Shown: positions 45,144 to 54,110, numbered from the stretch's first letter. The stretch is DNA of 64,000 nt from Allopontixanthobacter sediminis (GCF_009828115.1 NZ_WTYL01000001.1:744001-808000), one strand, 5' to 3'. The notes: generated from the letters alone by a model not told the origin. Program-made: numbers and translations.

Positions 45144-45475
45144 CAATGGCGCCGATCGAGGAATTCAAGGCCATTGGCCATCCGGTTCGTTACCGCATCC
45201 TGCAAGCGCTGGTCGGGGCGGAACGCAATGTCGGTGAAATCGAAGAAGTTGCGGAAGTCGGGCAGCCGTCGCTTTCGCAGCAGCTCGCGGTTTTACGTAG
45301 TGCCGATCTGGTGGAAACTCGCAAGGATGCCAAACTGGTTTATTATCGCCTCAACCAGAAGCGGCTTTCTAGCTTGGCGATTGCTCTGGCGAAACTCATC
45401 GATGAGCCGGATGTGCACTCGCCACCGAAGCGCTCGGCTTCACCCGGTACAGCCAATTTTGCGCGGATTGACTAA
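45140..45475 (+). CDS. ArsR-family transcriptional regulator lacking cysteines
   Basis: A 111-residue winged-helix repressor. The DNA-recognition region VGEIEEVAEVGQPSLSQQLAVLR and the wing SADLVETRKDAKLVYYRL closely resemble BigR/SqrR-type sulfide sensors, which use two cysteines to detect persulfide. This protein has no cysteine at all: the first sensor position falls in ILQALVGAERN and the second in LAKLIDEPD. No metal site of the ELCVCD or DxHxxxH type is present either. It likely controls the divergent sulfide genes and its own peroxiredoxin operon, but the signal is unknown. Confidence 0.88.
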   Translation: MTMAPIEEFKAIGHPVRYRILQALVGAERNVGEIEEVAEVGQPSLSQQLAVLRSADLVETRKDAKLVYYRLNQKRLSSLAIALAKLIDEPDVHSPPKRSASPGTANFARID

Positions 45476-45587
45476 GCATTTCTGCGCCGAACTGCGTTTT
45501 TCTCCTGCAATCTCAGCGCGGAGTTTCTACTTTTCGGAACTAATTCATCCCGGCAACCGTTCTGGGGCTGAAATGGAGAAGACGATT

Positions 45588-45821
45588 ATGCGCAAGATTC
45601 TGATAACGACCCTTTCCAGCGTAGCACTGCTCGGACTTGCCGCCTGTGATGTCGACCAGACCGAAGAAGGTGAAATGCCCGAGGTAAATGTCGAGGGCGG
45701 AAACATGCCGGAGTATGATGTCGATACGGCAGATGTCGAAGTTGGGACGGAAGAAAGAACTGTCGAAGTTCCCACAATCGATGTTGAAGAAGCCGATGCG
45801 GGTGACACCCCTCCCGAATAA
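45588..45821 (+). CDS. Small acidic lipoprotein
   Basis: A 77-residue protein with a lipobox GLAAC (lipidated Cys20) after a short signal peptide. The mature part is almost free of basic residues, and Asp, Glu and Val repeats dominate (for example EMPEVNVEGGNMPEYDVDTA). ATG 45588 has GGAGAAG eight bases upstream; ATG 45573 is an in-frame alternative. The function is unknown. A hairpin terminator follows 30 bp after the stop. Confidence 0.75.
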   Translation: MRKILITTLSSVALLGLAACDVDQTEEGEMPEVNVEGGNMPEYDVDTADVEVGTEERTVEVPTIDVEEADAGDTPPE

Positions 45822-45851
45822 TTCGGGATTGTTCACGAAATCAAAATCTAG

Positions 45852-45885
45852 CCGGCCCGGTACTAAGTTGTCCCGGGCCGGTTTT
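45852..45885. terminator. Intrinsic terminator between lipoprotein gene and lpdA
   Basis: A 9-bp GC-only inverted repeat (CCGGCCCGG at 45852-45860 with CCGGGCCGG at 45873-45881), 12-base loop, then TTTT. The left flank is AAAATCTAG, so weak termination of lpdA from the other strand is also possible. Confidence 0.85.
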
Positions 45886-45901
45886 CATTGTGCTAAATGA
45901 A

Positions 45902-47314
45902 TTATATATGCAGTGCCCGGCCGTAAGCCGAAAGCACGCTTTCATGCATCATTTCGCTAAGAGTGGGGTGGGGAAAGATAGTACCCATCAACTCAATCTC
46001 GGTCGTCTCCAAAACCTTGCCCACGGTATACCCCTGGATCAGTTCGGTGACTTCCGCGCCGACCATGTGAGCACCAAGCAACTCGCCAGTTTTCGCGTCG
46101 AATACGGTTTTGATGAAGCCTTCGGCCTCTCCGAGCGCGATGGCCTTGCCGTTACCGATGAAGGGAAAATTGCCCACCTTCACCTCGTGACCGGCTTCTT
46201 TCGCCTTGGCTTCCGTTAAGCCGACGCTGGCGACTTGCGGGTGGCAATAGGTGCAACCCGGAATCGAATTCCGGTCAAGCGGATGAGGATGGACGTCCTT
46301 GTTGCCCAATTCCTGTGCAATTGCCTCGGCCGTGGTGACACCTTCGTGGCTTGCCTTGTGCGCCAGCCAAGGTCCCGGAACACAATCACCGATCGCCCAC
46401 AGTCCCTTGGTCCCGGTACGGCCAAAATCATCGATCTGGATGAACCCGCGGTCCATTGTAACCCCCGCCCCGTCCAGCCCGATATTCTCCGTATTGGGCT
46501 GGATCCCGATGGCGACGATCGCGTGACTGAATTCCTCGGTCGTGACCTTGCCGTCCTTGCCCTTGATCTTGGCTGTGACGCCCTTATCCGATGCCTTGAG
46601 GTCCTCCAAACCGGTCGCGGTGCGGATATCCATGCCCTGCTTGGTCAGGGATTTCTGCAGGAACGCGGAAACTTCGGCGTCTTCCACCGGGACAATCCGG
46701 TCGAGCATTTCGACCACGGTAACGTCCGCGCCCATATCGTTGTAAAAGCTGGCAAACTCGATGCCGATTGCGCCCGACCCAATGACCAGCAGCTTGCTCG
46801 GCATTTCAGGCGGAACCATCGCGTGGCGGTAGGTCCAGATACGCTTGCCGTCCGCAGGCGCGAACGGAAGGTCACGGGCGCGGGCACCGGTCGCGACGAT
46901 GACGTGCTTGGCGGAGAGTGTTTCGCTGCCCTTGTCGCCCTTTACTTCCAGCGTGGCCGCATCCTTCAGCGTCCCCTCGCCCATGTGGACGGTGATCTTG
47001 TTCTTCTTCATCAGGTGCGCGATGCCCTGGCTGAGTTGCTTGGCCACCCCGCGCGAACGCTTGACCACCGCATCGAGATCAGCGGTAATCTCTTTCGCCG
47101 CCAGCCCGTAATCCTTGGCGTGCTGCATGTAGTGAAAAATCTCCGCCGAGCGAAGCAGTGCCTTGGTCGGTATGCAACCCCAATTAAGGCAGATACCGCC
47201 GAGGTTCTCGCGCTCGACGATGGCGGTCTTGAGACCCAGCTGCGCGCAGCGGATTGCCGCGACATACCCGCCGGGGCCCGAACCAAGAACGATCACATCA
47301 TATTGGGAAGCCAT
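45902..47314 (-). CDS. lpdA: Dihydrolipoyl dehydrogenase (E3)
   Basis: A 470-residue FAD enzyme that reoxidises dihydrolipoamide of the pyruvate (and possibly other) 2-oxo acid dehydrogenase complexes, reducing NAD+. It has the FAD motif VIVLGSGPGGYVAAI, the redox disulfide in GGICLNWGCIPTKALL, the NAD motif VIGSGAIGIEFASFYNDMG, and the C-terminal HPTLSEMMHESVL with the catalytic His-Glu pair. It is last in the pdhC-hypothetical-lpdA set on the minus strand. Confidence 0.97.
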   Translation of the reverse strand: MASQYDVIVLGSGPGGYVAAIRCAQLGLKTAIVERENLGGICLNWGCIPTKALLRSAEIFHYMQHAKDYGLAAKEITADLDAVVKRSRGVAKQLSQGIAHLMKKNKITVHMGEGTLKDAATLEVKGDKGSETLSAKHVIVATGARARDLPFAPADGKRIWTYRHAMVPPEMPSKLLVIGSGAIGIEFASFYNDMGADVTVVEMLDRIVPVEDAEVSAFLQKSLTKQGMDIRTATGLEDLKASDKGVTAKIKGKDGKVTTEEFSHAIVAIGIQPNTENIGLDGAGVTMDRGFIQIDDFGRTGTKGLWAIGDCVPGPWLAHKASHEGVTTAEAIAQELGNKDVHPHPLDRNSIPGCTYCHPQVASVGLTEAKAKEAGHEVKVGNFPFIGNGKAIALGEAEGFIKTVFDAKTGELLGAHMVGAEVTELIQGYTVGKVLETTEIELMGTIFPHPTLSEMMHESVLSAYGRALHI

Positions 47315-47353
47315 AGCTACTCCGATTGGTATTTCGATTGGAAACCGTGCCGG

Positions 47354-47779
47354 TCAACCGGCGACCAGTTCGACGTATTTCGCCTGCACCCAGCCGAACT
47401 GGCAAGGACCTACATACGGTTCGGGCTCGGCGAGTGAGCTGCTGACGCGGCAATCGCCCAGTTCCTGGAATTCACCCTTGGGATAGACAATTCCCTGCCA
47501 ATCCTCGTCGGCTTCACACAGCCAAACCAGCGTCGAAACGGCAAGCTCGTCAGTGACTTCGGCGACTTCGTTAGCTTCCGCACGCACGCGCAGCAAATCA
47601 CCCTTGCGCGGCTCCAGACCGTTGACGCGGCCGATACCCGGGCATGCATCCGACGCCGGGCCTTCAAGACCGACCATCGGAGCCCGTACAGGTTCCTCGA
47701 CGGGGTGGGCCGACAGGCTGCCGGAAAGACTGGCGGCTAAGGCCAGAAACAGCAGGGATGAGCAACCGGAAATTCGCAT
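47354..47779 (-). CDS. Exported protein of unknown function between pdhC and lpdA
   Basis: A 141-residue protein with a signal peptide of about 24 residues (ending SLSAH). The mature part has four cysteines (SDACPG, VWLCEAD, GDCRV, GPCQFGW), suggesting two disulfides. It ends with FGWVQAKYVELVAG, which resembles the end of an SH3-like barrel. It lies 4 bp downstream of pdhC and 39 bp upstream of lpdA, so it is cotranscribed with a cytoplasmic complex although it is exported. No role is assigned. Confidence 0.7.
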   Translation of the reverse strand: MRISGCSSLLFLALAASLSGSLSAHPVEEPVRAPMVGLEGPASDACPGIGRVNGLEPRKGDLLRVRAEANEVAEVTDELAVSTLVWLCEADEDWQGIVYPKGEFQELGDCRVSSSLAEPEPYVGPCQFGWVQAKYVELVAG

Positions 47780-47783
47780 CGTA

Positions 47784-49226
47784 TCAGGCCACCAGCCCCA
47801 GCGGATTCTCCACGATCTGCTGGAAAGCCTGCATCAGTTGCGCGCCGTCCGCACCGTCGATGGCGCGGTGATCAAAGCTGCCCGTGGCACTCATCACCGT
47901 GGCGATGGATAGCGCGCCGTCGGTAACAGCCGGACGCTTCTCCCCCGCACCGACCGCAAGGATCATGGCTTGAGGCGGGTTGATAACTGCATCGAACTGC
48001 TTGATCCCGAACATCCCGAGGTTGGACAGGCTGGCGGTCCCGCCCTGGAATTCATGCGGCTGCAACTTGCCGTCGCGTGCCTTGCCCGCCAATTCCTTCA
48101 TCTCGATGGAAATCGCCGAGATCGACTTGTTTGCCGCATCGACGATGATCGGAGTGATCAGACCGGATGGCGCCGCCACGGCGACAGAAATGTCAGTCCG
48201 GCTGTATTTGCGCAGCACGTCACCGGCGAAGCTGACATTGCAGGATGGCACCTGCTGCAGTGCCTTCGCCAGCCCCTTGATCAGTAAATCGTTGACCGAC
48301 AGCTTGATTCCCTGCGGTTCGAGCGCGGCGTTGAGTTCGCTCCGCAACTTGAGCAGAGCGTCGAGCCGGACATCGAGGGTGAGGTAGATATGCGGGATCG
48401 TCTGCTTGGCTTCGGTCAGGCGGCGCGCAATCGTCTTGCGGATGTTGTTGAGCTTTTCCGCTTCGAAGGGAATGCCGTAATCCGGAACATTCGTGTCGGT
48501 AGCCGGCGCTGGCGACGGTGCCGCTGCAGGTTCGGACGCAGATTTCGGAGCGGCGGCACCCGCCTTGGCACCGTCCACATCCGCCTTGATGATCCGCCCG
48601 TTGGGACCCGATCCGGTAAGCGAGGCAAGGTCGATGCCCTTCTGTTCGGCTATCCGCTTGGCCAGCGGGGAGGCGATGATGCGGTCTCCTGATGGGGCCG
48701 GGCTGGCAGTTGGGGCCGGGGTTTGCGCGGCAGACTTGGCAGGCGCGGGCTCGGCCGGCTTGCCCGCTGGAGCATTTTCCACATCGGCCTTCACGATGCG
48801 GCCGTTCGGGCCGGTTCCGGTGACGCCAGATAGGTCTACACCGCGTTCTTCGGCGATTTTCCGTGCCGATGGCGAAATCAGGATCTGGTCTTCCGAAGAG
48901 GCTGGAGCAGGTGCAGGCGCTTCGGGCTCGTCCTGTTCTGTGTCGGCGGGTTTGGCGGGCACGCGGGCGTCCGAGGCATCTTCATCCTCGCCCGCCAGCG
49001 TCGCGATAACTGTGCCGACTTTAACGCCTTCGGAACCTTCATCGACATCGATGCTGACGATCGTGCCCTCGTCGACAGCTTCGAATTCCATGGTCGCCTT
49101 GTCGGTTTCGATCTCGGCCATGATATCGCCGGAACTGACCTTGTCACCCACCTTCACCAGCCAGCGCGCGAGCGTGCCTTCTTCCATGGTCGGGGACAAT
49201 GCGGGCATCTTGATGGGCGTGGGCAT
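47784..49226 (-). CDS. pdhC: Pyruvate dehydrogenase E2, dihydrolipoamide acetyltransferase
   Basis: A 480-residue core subunit of the pyruvate dehydrogenase complex. Residues 1-80 are one lipoyl domain with lipoyl Lys43 ([10 protein letters not shown]). Two peripheral-subunit-binding domains follow, at about 115-151 ([19 protein letters not shown]) and 182-219 ([20 protein letters not shown]), where most E2 proteins have one. Pro/Ala-rich linkers separate them. The catalytic domain from about 250 ends with the active-site [19 protein letters not shown]. The E1 beta gene is at the far left of the window on the plus strand. Confidence 0.95.
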   Translation of the reverse strand: MPTPIKMPALSPTMEEGTLARWLVKVGDKVSSGDIMAEIETDKATMEFEAVDEGTIVSIDVDEGSEGVKVGTVIATLAGEDEDASDARVPAKPADTEQDEPEAPAPAPASSEDQILISPSARKIAEERGVDLSGVTGTGPNGRIVKADVENAPAGKPAEPAPAKSAAQTPAPTASPAPSGDRIIASPLAKRIAEQKGIDLASLTGSGPNGRIIKADVDGAKAGAAAPKSASEPAAAPSPAPATDTNVPDYGIPFEAEKLNNIRKTIARRLTEAKQTIPHIYLTLDVRLDALLKLRSELNAALEPQGIKLSVNDLLIKGLAKALQQVPSCNVSFAGDVLRKYSRTDISVAVAAPSGLITPIIVDAANKSISAISIEMKELAGKARDGKLQPHEFQGGTASLSNLGMFGIKQFDAVINPPQAMILAVGAGEKRPAVTDGALSIATVMSATGSFDHRAIDGADGAQLMQAFQQIVENPLGLVA

Positions 49227-49342
49227 GGGTGTACGACAAGTCCTGTTAATGTTTCAGACAACCTCTGGCCAATTTGCCGCCAGCGGGCAAGGTTCTTGCG
49301 CCGAATACGTTTTCATCGGATAGTCCGGCAAGGGAGAGTTTC

Positions 49343-49795
49343 ATGCGCGTCTATCTGGTGATCATGGACGAGACGGAGGAGGCGCGGGTGGCCCTGCGGT
49401 TCGCGTCTCGCCGTGCAGCCGCCAGTGGGGCGGCCGTGCATATTCTGGCGTTGGTTGCCAAACAGAATTTCAACGCGTTTGGCGGGGTCCAGGCGACAAT
49501 CGAACAGGAAGCGTACGACCGGGCGGAAGTCATGGCCAGCAGCGCGGCGGGAAGTCTCTTTTCCGAAAGCGGCAAGATGCCGACCATCGCGGTCAAGACT
49601 GGTGCGGGTCAGGCCGTGATCAAGGAATATCTCGCCGAACATCCCGAAGTGGCGGCGCTTGTTCTGGGCGCATCGAGCGAAGGTGGTTCCAACCCGCTTA
49701 TTACGCACTTCTCCGCTCACGCCGGGTCCCTGCCCTGCCCGCTGTACATCGTCCCGGGATCGTTTTCGGCGGAAGATATCGACCGGCTTGCTTGA
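49343..49795 (+). CDS. Universal stress protein (UspA family)
   Basis: A 150-residue single-domain protein. It begins RVYLVIMDETEEARVALRFA and contains a late nucleotide-loop-like ALVLGASSEGGSNPLITHF, a variant of the GxxGxxG(S/T) motif of ATP-binding members. The role under stress is inferred from the family. The ATG at 49343 is chosen because AGGGAGAG lies just upstream; the frame starts earlier at 49274 without coding character. It is divergent from pdhC and convergent, with only two bases between stops, with the next gene. Confidence 0.85.
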   Translation: MRVYLVIMDETEEARVALRFASRRAAASGAAVHILALVAKQNFNAFGGVQATIEQEAYDRAEVMASSAAGSLFSESGKMPTIAVKTGAGQAVIKEYLAEHPEVAALVLGASSEGGSNPLITHFSAHAGSLPCPLYIVPGSFSAEDIDRLA

Positions 49796-49797
49796 GG

Positions 49798-50313
49798 TCA
49801 GCTCAGACTGCCACGCGCCGGGTAATCGTTCTTTTTCGCGTAATCGAGCGCGTCGAGCAACTGGTCCAGCGGCGGGCGCGTAAACGGCGCACTCTGGGTG
49901 ACTGCGAAAAACAGCGTCATGTCGGGACGCAGGATAAACAGGCCGGGTTCGGAAAACGTGTCCGGCTCTTCGCTGCCTTCGCGTTTCTCCGAGATATAGA
50001 GCCCCCATTCGCGTGCGGCGTCTTCCGACAAATCGTAAACCAGCGGCAGGTCGCCGGTTGACCAATCCTCGTCGACTTTTTGTGCACGCTTCTCGTCATC
50101 CATCGAGATTGCGAACACAGAAATTCCGCGCGAGGTAAAGTCATCAAGTCGCCCGCCGATTTCTTCCAGATAACTCCGGCAGATCGGGCAGTGACTACCG
50201 CGGTAGAACACCAGCATGGTGAAGTTTTGGGGTGTTTGTTTGGAAAGTTCGAACCGCGCCTGGATCGTCAGAGGCAAGTCGATGTCGGGTACTTTCTGGC
50301 CTGGGGTGAGCAA
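49798..50313 (-). CDS. Peroxiredoxin-like AhpC/TSA-family protein
   Basis: A 171-residue thioredoxin-fold protein. The active site reads RGSHCPICRSYL, a CPxC rather than a classical peroxiredoxin PxxxTxxC motif, so it may act as a thiol-disulfide or peroxide reductase. The start is TTG at 50313 with AGGAG seven bases upstream; the longer open frame to 50532 overlaps rnr and lacks family similarity. It follows rnr on the same strand. Confidence 0.85.
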   Translation of the reverse strand: MLTPGQKVPDIDLPLTIQARFELSKQTPQNFTMLVFYRGSHCPICRSYLEEIGGRLDDFTSRGISVFAISMDDEKRAQKVDEDWSTGDLPLVYDLSEDAAREWGLYISEKREGSEEPDTFSEPGLFILRPDMTLFFAVTQSAPFTRPPLDQLLDALDYAKKNDYPARGSLS

Positions 50314-50368
50314 TATAATTCTCCTTCCCCTAACCAATGCACGCGCCGCGCCGCGCGTTCCGCCTGAG

Positions 50369-52702
50369 TTATTTCTTCTTGCGTCCCTGGTGCCGGATGT
50401 TGCCCGGGCGGCCGCGCGGGCCAGTGCGGAATTTGCCGGCTTGTGAACCTTTCCCGCCGGAACCGTTGCCCGGTCCCTTGCCGCTACCCTTGAACGATCG
50501 CTTTGAATCCGAACGATTGCCGCGGGGTTCAATCTTCTGGCCGTCCGTCTCCGGAAGCTGGAATTTCAAGGCACCCGTCAAGGGGTTGGCTTCCGCGAGA
50601 GTCAGTTCGAGTTTCTGTCCGGTATCGAACCGGGTACCGGACCGTTCCCCGATCAGCGCGCGGGCTGCTTCGTCGTAATTGTAGTAATCCGAACCCAGGG
50701 TCGAAACCGGTACCAGCCCATCCCCTCCCTGCCCGACGATGGTGGCGAAGAAACCGAAGCTTTGCACGCCGGTTATGCGCGTCTCGAATGTCTCGCCCAC
50801 CCGGGCGGAGAGCCATGCGGCGACATAGCGATCGATCGTGTCGCGCTCGGCCTCCATCGCTCGCCGCTCCGTACCGCTGATGGCTTCGCTGATCTTTGCC
50901 AGGTCATCCCGGTCGCGGTCAACCAGCCCGGACAGCGGCGGAAGGGACGTTTTCGGCTTGGGCTGTTCCAGCTTGAATGCATCGACCAGCGAACGGTGAA
51001 CGAGCAGATCGGCGTAACGGCGGATCGGTGAGGTGAAATGCGCGTAGGAGCCGAGCGACAGCCCGAAATGGCCTGCGTTGCTGGGACCGTAATAGGCCTG
51101 CGTCTGGCTGCGGAGGACCGCTTCCATCACTTGCGCTTTTTCGGATTCGTCGGTGACATCCTTCAACATGCGGTTGAACAGCGACGGCGTGATGACCTGC
51201 CCCAGCGCGAGCTTCTTGCCGAAGGTTTCGAGATATTCACGCAGCGCCACCAACTTCTCGCGGCTTGGAGTCTCGTGCACCCGGTAGACGACCGGAGCGG
51301 TCTTGCTTTCCAGCGCTTTCGCTGCGGCGACATTGGCAGAAATCATGAACTCCTCGACTACGCGGTGTGCATCGAGCCGCTCGCGGATGGCGATTTCGGT
51401 AATCTTGCCCTGCTCGTTCAGCATTACGCGCCGTTCCGGCAGGTCCAGTTCGAGCGGATCGCGCTTGGCGCGGGCATCGGCGAGAACTTTCCAGCACTCC
51501 CACAAATTGACGAGGTTTTCCTTGGCCTTTTCGCTGTCGATCCGCTCCTGCGCATCTTCATACGCGATCACCTCGTCGATCCGGACAATCGCGCGGGTAA
51601 AGCGCCAGCTGGTGATCTTGCCGTCACCGGAGATTTCCATGTGGCAAGCCATCGCCGCCCGGTCCTCACCCTGGCGCAGGGAGCAAACGTCGGCACTGAG
51701 CACTTCGGGCAGCATCGGGACCACGCGGTCGGGGAAGTAGACCGAATTGCCGCGCTTGCGGGCCTCCCGGTCGAGTGGGCCGCCGGGGCGAACGTAATAG
51801 GACACGTCGGCAATCGCCACCAAGGCCCGGAAGCCGCCCTTCCCGTCCGGTTCTGCCCAGATCGCGTCATCGTGGTCGCGCGCATCGGCGGGATCGATCG
51901 CGACGATCGGCAGGTGGCGGAGATCTTCGCGGGTCTCGGCACTGACCGGCAATTTCGCCGCCAGTTCGGCCTCGGCGAGCGTGTCCTGCCCGAACACGTT
52001 GGGAATGCCATGCTTGGAAATGGCAATCAGGCTGAAGCTCTTCGGCGCCAGCGGGTCCCCGAGGACTTCGATCACATTGACGCCGGAGCGCTGCGATTTC
52101 CCGGCGGCCTCGGTCATCACCAACTGGCCTGCCTCCGCACCGCCAAGGTCGGCGATCGGGCTCGATTGCCGCACGCGCTTGTCCACCGGTGCGAGCCAGG
52201 CCTTGCCGTTGGCATCGATCTCGACGACGCCCATCATGCCTTCCGTCTTGGCCGGCAGTTTCTTCATGACATGTGCGCGCCACCCGCCGCCGGTCTCTTC
52301 CGTCCGCGCCAGGATACGGTCTCCGACCCCCAACGCCGCCTGGCGCGCGCCGCCTTTCTTGGGTTCGATTATGCGCAGGCGCGGCGGCGGCGTGGCGTCA
52401 TCGGGCTGCCAGCTGTCCGGAATGGCCAGCGGCTCGCCGTCCTCGATTTCGACCACGCGCAGGACCGTGACCTTCGGGACGCCTCCCATCCGGTGATAGG
52501 CCGTTTTCTTGCCGTCGATCAGGCCCTCTTCCGCCATGTCGCGCAGCAATTTCTTGAGCGCGATTTTCTCTTGCCCCTTCAGGCCGAATGCCTTGGCGAT
52601 CTCCCGCTTGCCGGCTGCTCCGTCGGCGGTCTGAATGAATTCGATTACCTGTGCCTGCGTAGGCATGCCGGTCGGTTGATTTGTGCGGGGGCGTTTGTTC
52701 AT
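50369..52702 (-). CDS. rnr: Ribonuclease R
   Basis: A 777-residue 3'-5' exoribonuclease of the RNB family that degrades structured RNA. The N-terminal helix-turn-helix (about 14-70) and cold-shock domains precede the RNB domain. The catalytic acidic cluster is in IVAIDPADARDHDDAIWAE, with the motif HFTSPIRRYADLLVHR further on. An S1 domain follows (ETFETRITGVQSFGFFATI). The last 55 residues form a Lys/Gly/Arg-rich tail likely to bind RNA or ribosomes. It is 55 bp upstream of the peroxiredoxin-like gene. Confidence 0.96.
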   Translation of the reverse strand: MNKRPRTNQPTGMPTQAQVIEFIQTADGAAGKREIAKAFGLKGQEKIALKKLLRDMAEEGLIDGKKTAYHRMGGVPKVTVLRVVEIEDGEPLAIPDSWQPDDATPPPRLRIIEPKKGGARQAALGVGDRILARTEETGGGWRAHVMKKLPAKTEGMMGVVEIDANGKAWLAPVDKRVRQSSPIADLGGAEAGQLVMTEAAGKSQRSGVNVIEVLGDPLAPKSFSLIAISKHGIPNVFGQDTLAEAELAAKLPVSAETREDLRHLPIVAIDPADARDHDDAIWAEPDGKGGFRALVAIADVSYYVRPGGPLDREARKRGNSVYFPDRVVPMLPEVLSADVCSLRQGEDRAAMACHMEISGDGKITSWRFTRAIVRIDEVIAYEDAQERIDSEKAKENLVNLWECWKVLADARAKRDPLELDLPERRVMLNEQGKITEIAIRERLDAHRVVEEFMISANVAAAKALESKTAPVVYRVHETPSREKLVALREYLETFGKKLALGQVITPSLFNRMLKDVTDESEKAQVMEAVLRSQTQAYYGPSNAGHFGLSLGSYAHFTSPIRRYADLLVHRSLVDAFKLEQPKPKTSLPPLSGLVDRDRDDLAKISEAISGTERRAMEAERDTIDRYVAAWLSARVGETFETRITGVQSFGFFATIVGQGGDGLVPVSTLGSDYYNYDEAARALIGERSGTRFDTGQKLELTLAEANPLTGALKFQLPETDGQKIEPRGNRSDSKRSFKGSGKGPGNGSGGKGSQAGKFRTGPRGRPGNIRHQGRKKK

Positions 52703-52766
52703 CCCAAGGTCCTATTCGCTGGCACGGTTCGTGTCGAGCGGCGTCACCGTGCCGAACCTGCGGTCG

Positions 52767-54110
52767 CTACTCGGCGATCGGCGCGAATCCGCCTGCGGGA
52801 ACGGCGCTAGCAATCGGACTCATGGAACCATCGGGACCATGCGCGCTGACACCGAAGAACCAGTCATCGCCGCGAACGCCTTCCAGATTGGCGCTGGTGG
52901 CGACAACTTTTTCGATCACCGGTTCGGCTTCCCAGTTCGGCATGTCGGTTCGCCGCTTCCAGATCGTATAATTGACCGCGCCGGGCACCGGTTCCCATTT
53001 GAGCGAGGTGAAGGTCTGCACCGCCGCCTCGGCCACCGGGGCGGGCGGCATCGGGGTGCGGGCCAACCGGTCCAGCGCACGGATGTTCAGGCGGGTCACC
53101 TTGGCGAGGTACGGGAAATCCATCTCGTCCACGGTGTCGCCATACGTAACCCCGTCCTCGACCCGCAGGTCCTGATGCTGGTGATCGTAATCCTCCACGG
53201 CCACCGAGAAACGGATTGCCGGATAACCCTTTTCGAGGAACGGGATCTGATCCCCTCCCCTCCCCATCCGGTCGGTACGCCAGATCTGGCGGACATCGAG
53301 GCCGCTGGGGCTTTCTTCGGCCAACGCGTCGATCCAGCGCGACAAATTACGGCCCGGGCTGTCGTTCTCACCGCCGTTGCGCCGTTGGTCTGCCCGGATT
53401 TCATCAGTCAGATCGGCGCGCGGCCCCTCCGAGAACACCCGGACATGACCGTCATCGCAATAGCCGTCCGAACCGCAACTTCCGCCGACGATATCGTTGT
53501 TGAGCACGGCCTTGACTGTCCAGCCCTGTTCTGCGGCATAATCGGCGAGCAGCTGGCCGCCATATAGCCCCTGCTCCTCACCCGAGAGCAAGGCGTAGAC
53601 AATCGTTGTGGGGTAGCTTTTGCCCGACAGGACCCGCGCAGCTTCGACGACCAAGGCGGTACCAGAACCGTCGTCGTTCGCGCCGGGCGCATCGCTGGCA
53701 AAATCGGAGACGTCCGACACACGGCTGTCGATATGGCCCTGCACGATCGTGACTTCGTTGGGCCGTTCGGTTCCCCGCTGGATCGCAACCACGTTGACGA
53801 GCCGGGTCGGTGTGGGAATTCGCCGCCCTTCCACCATGCGTTCGGGCAACACGATCTCGAGGCAGCCCCCACAAGCGGCGCTTGCCTTGCGGAATTCGCT
53901 CTCGCCCCATTTGCGCGCGGCCCCGATCCCTCTCGTGGGGTGGTCCTGCAGCGACAGTGTGTGCCGGGTGCCAAAGCCCACGAGCGCATCGATATCCGCG
54001 CGAAGCCGGGTCTCGGAAACCTCGCTCGCGGCGCCATCCTGCGCCGCGACTGGTCCGCTAAACGCAAGGGAAGCAAGAAGCGAGGCGCCGGCCAGGGTAA
54101 TTTTCTGCAT
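52767..54110 (-). CDS. Exported M28-family metallopeptidase
   Basis: A 447-residue periplasmic or secreted zinc peptidase with a signal peptide (residues 1-24, ending GPVAAQ). Metal-binding and catalytic residues appear in IVQGHIDSR, APGANDDGSGTA and LLSGEEQGLYGG, then later NNDIVGG and FPYLAKV. An N-terminal disulfide is likely (ACGGCLE). A fibronectin-like C-terminal part (about 355-440) follows the peptidase domain. ATG 54110 is used; the frame extends to 54134 without a better start. It is probably an aminopeptidase. Confidence 0.88.
   Translation of the reverse strand: MQKITLAGASLLASLAFSGPVAAQDGAASEVSETRLRADIDALVGFGTRHTLSLQDHPTRGIGAARKWGESEFRKASAACGGCLEIVLPERMVEGRRIPTPTRLVNVVAIQRGTERPNEVTIVQGHIDSRVSDVSDFASDAPGANDDGSGTALVVEAARVLSGKSYPTTIVYALLSGEEQGLYGGQLLADYAAEQGWTVKAVLNNDIVGGSCGSDGYCDDGHVRVFSEGPRADLTDEIRADQRRNGGENDSPGRNLSRWIDALAEESPSGLDVRQIWRTDRMGRGGDQIPFLEKGYPAIRFSVAVEDYDHQHQDLRVEDGVTYGDTVDEMDFPYLAKVTRLNIRALDRLARTPMPPAPVAEAAVQTFTSLKWEPVPGAVNYTIWKRRTDMPNWEAEPVIEKVVATSANLEGVRGDDWFFGVSAHGPDGSMSPIASAVPAGGFAPIAE

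Noticed and set aside
32223-45475. Possible genomic island inserted at tRNA-Ser
   Set aside because: The region after the tRNA looks accessory, but I found no integrase, no direct repeat of the tRNA 3' end downstream, and no obvious change in base composition.
51038-52810. 590-codon plus-strand frame opposite rnr
   Set aside because: Antisense shadow of rnr without recognisable motifs.
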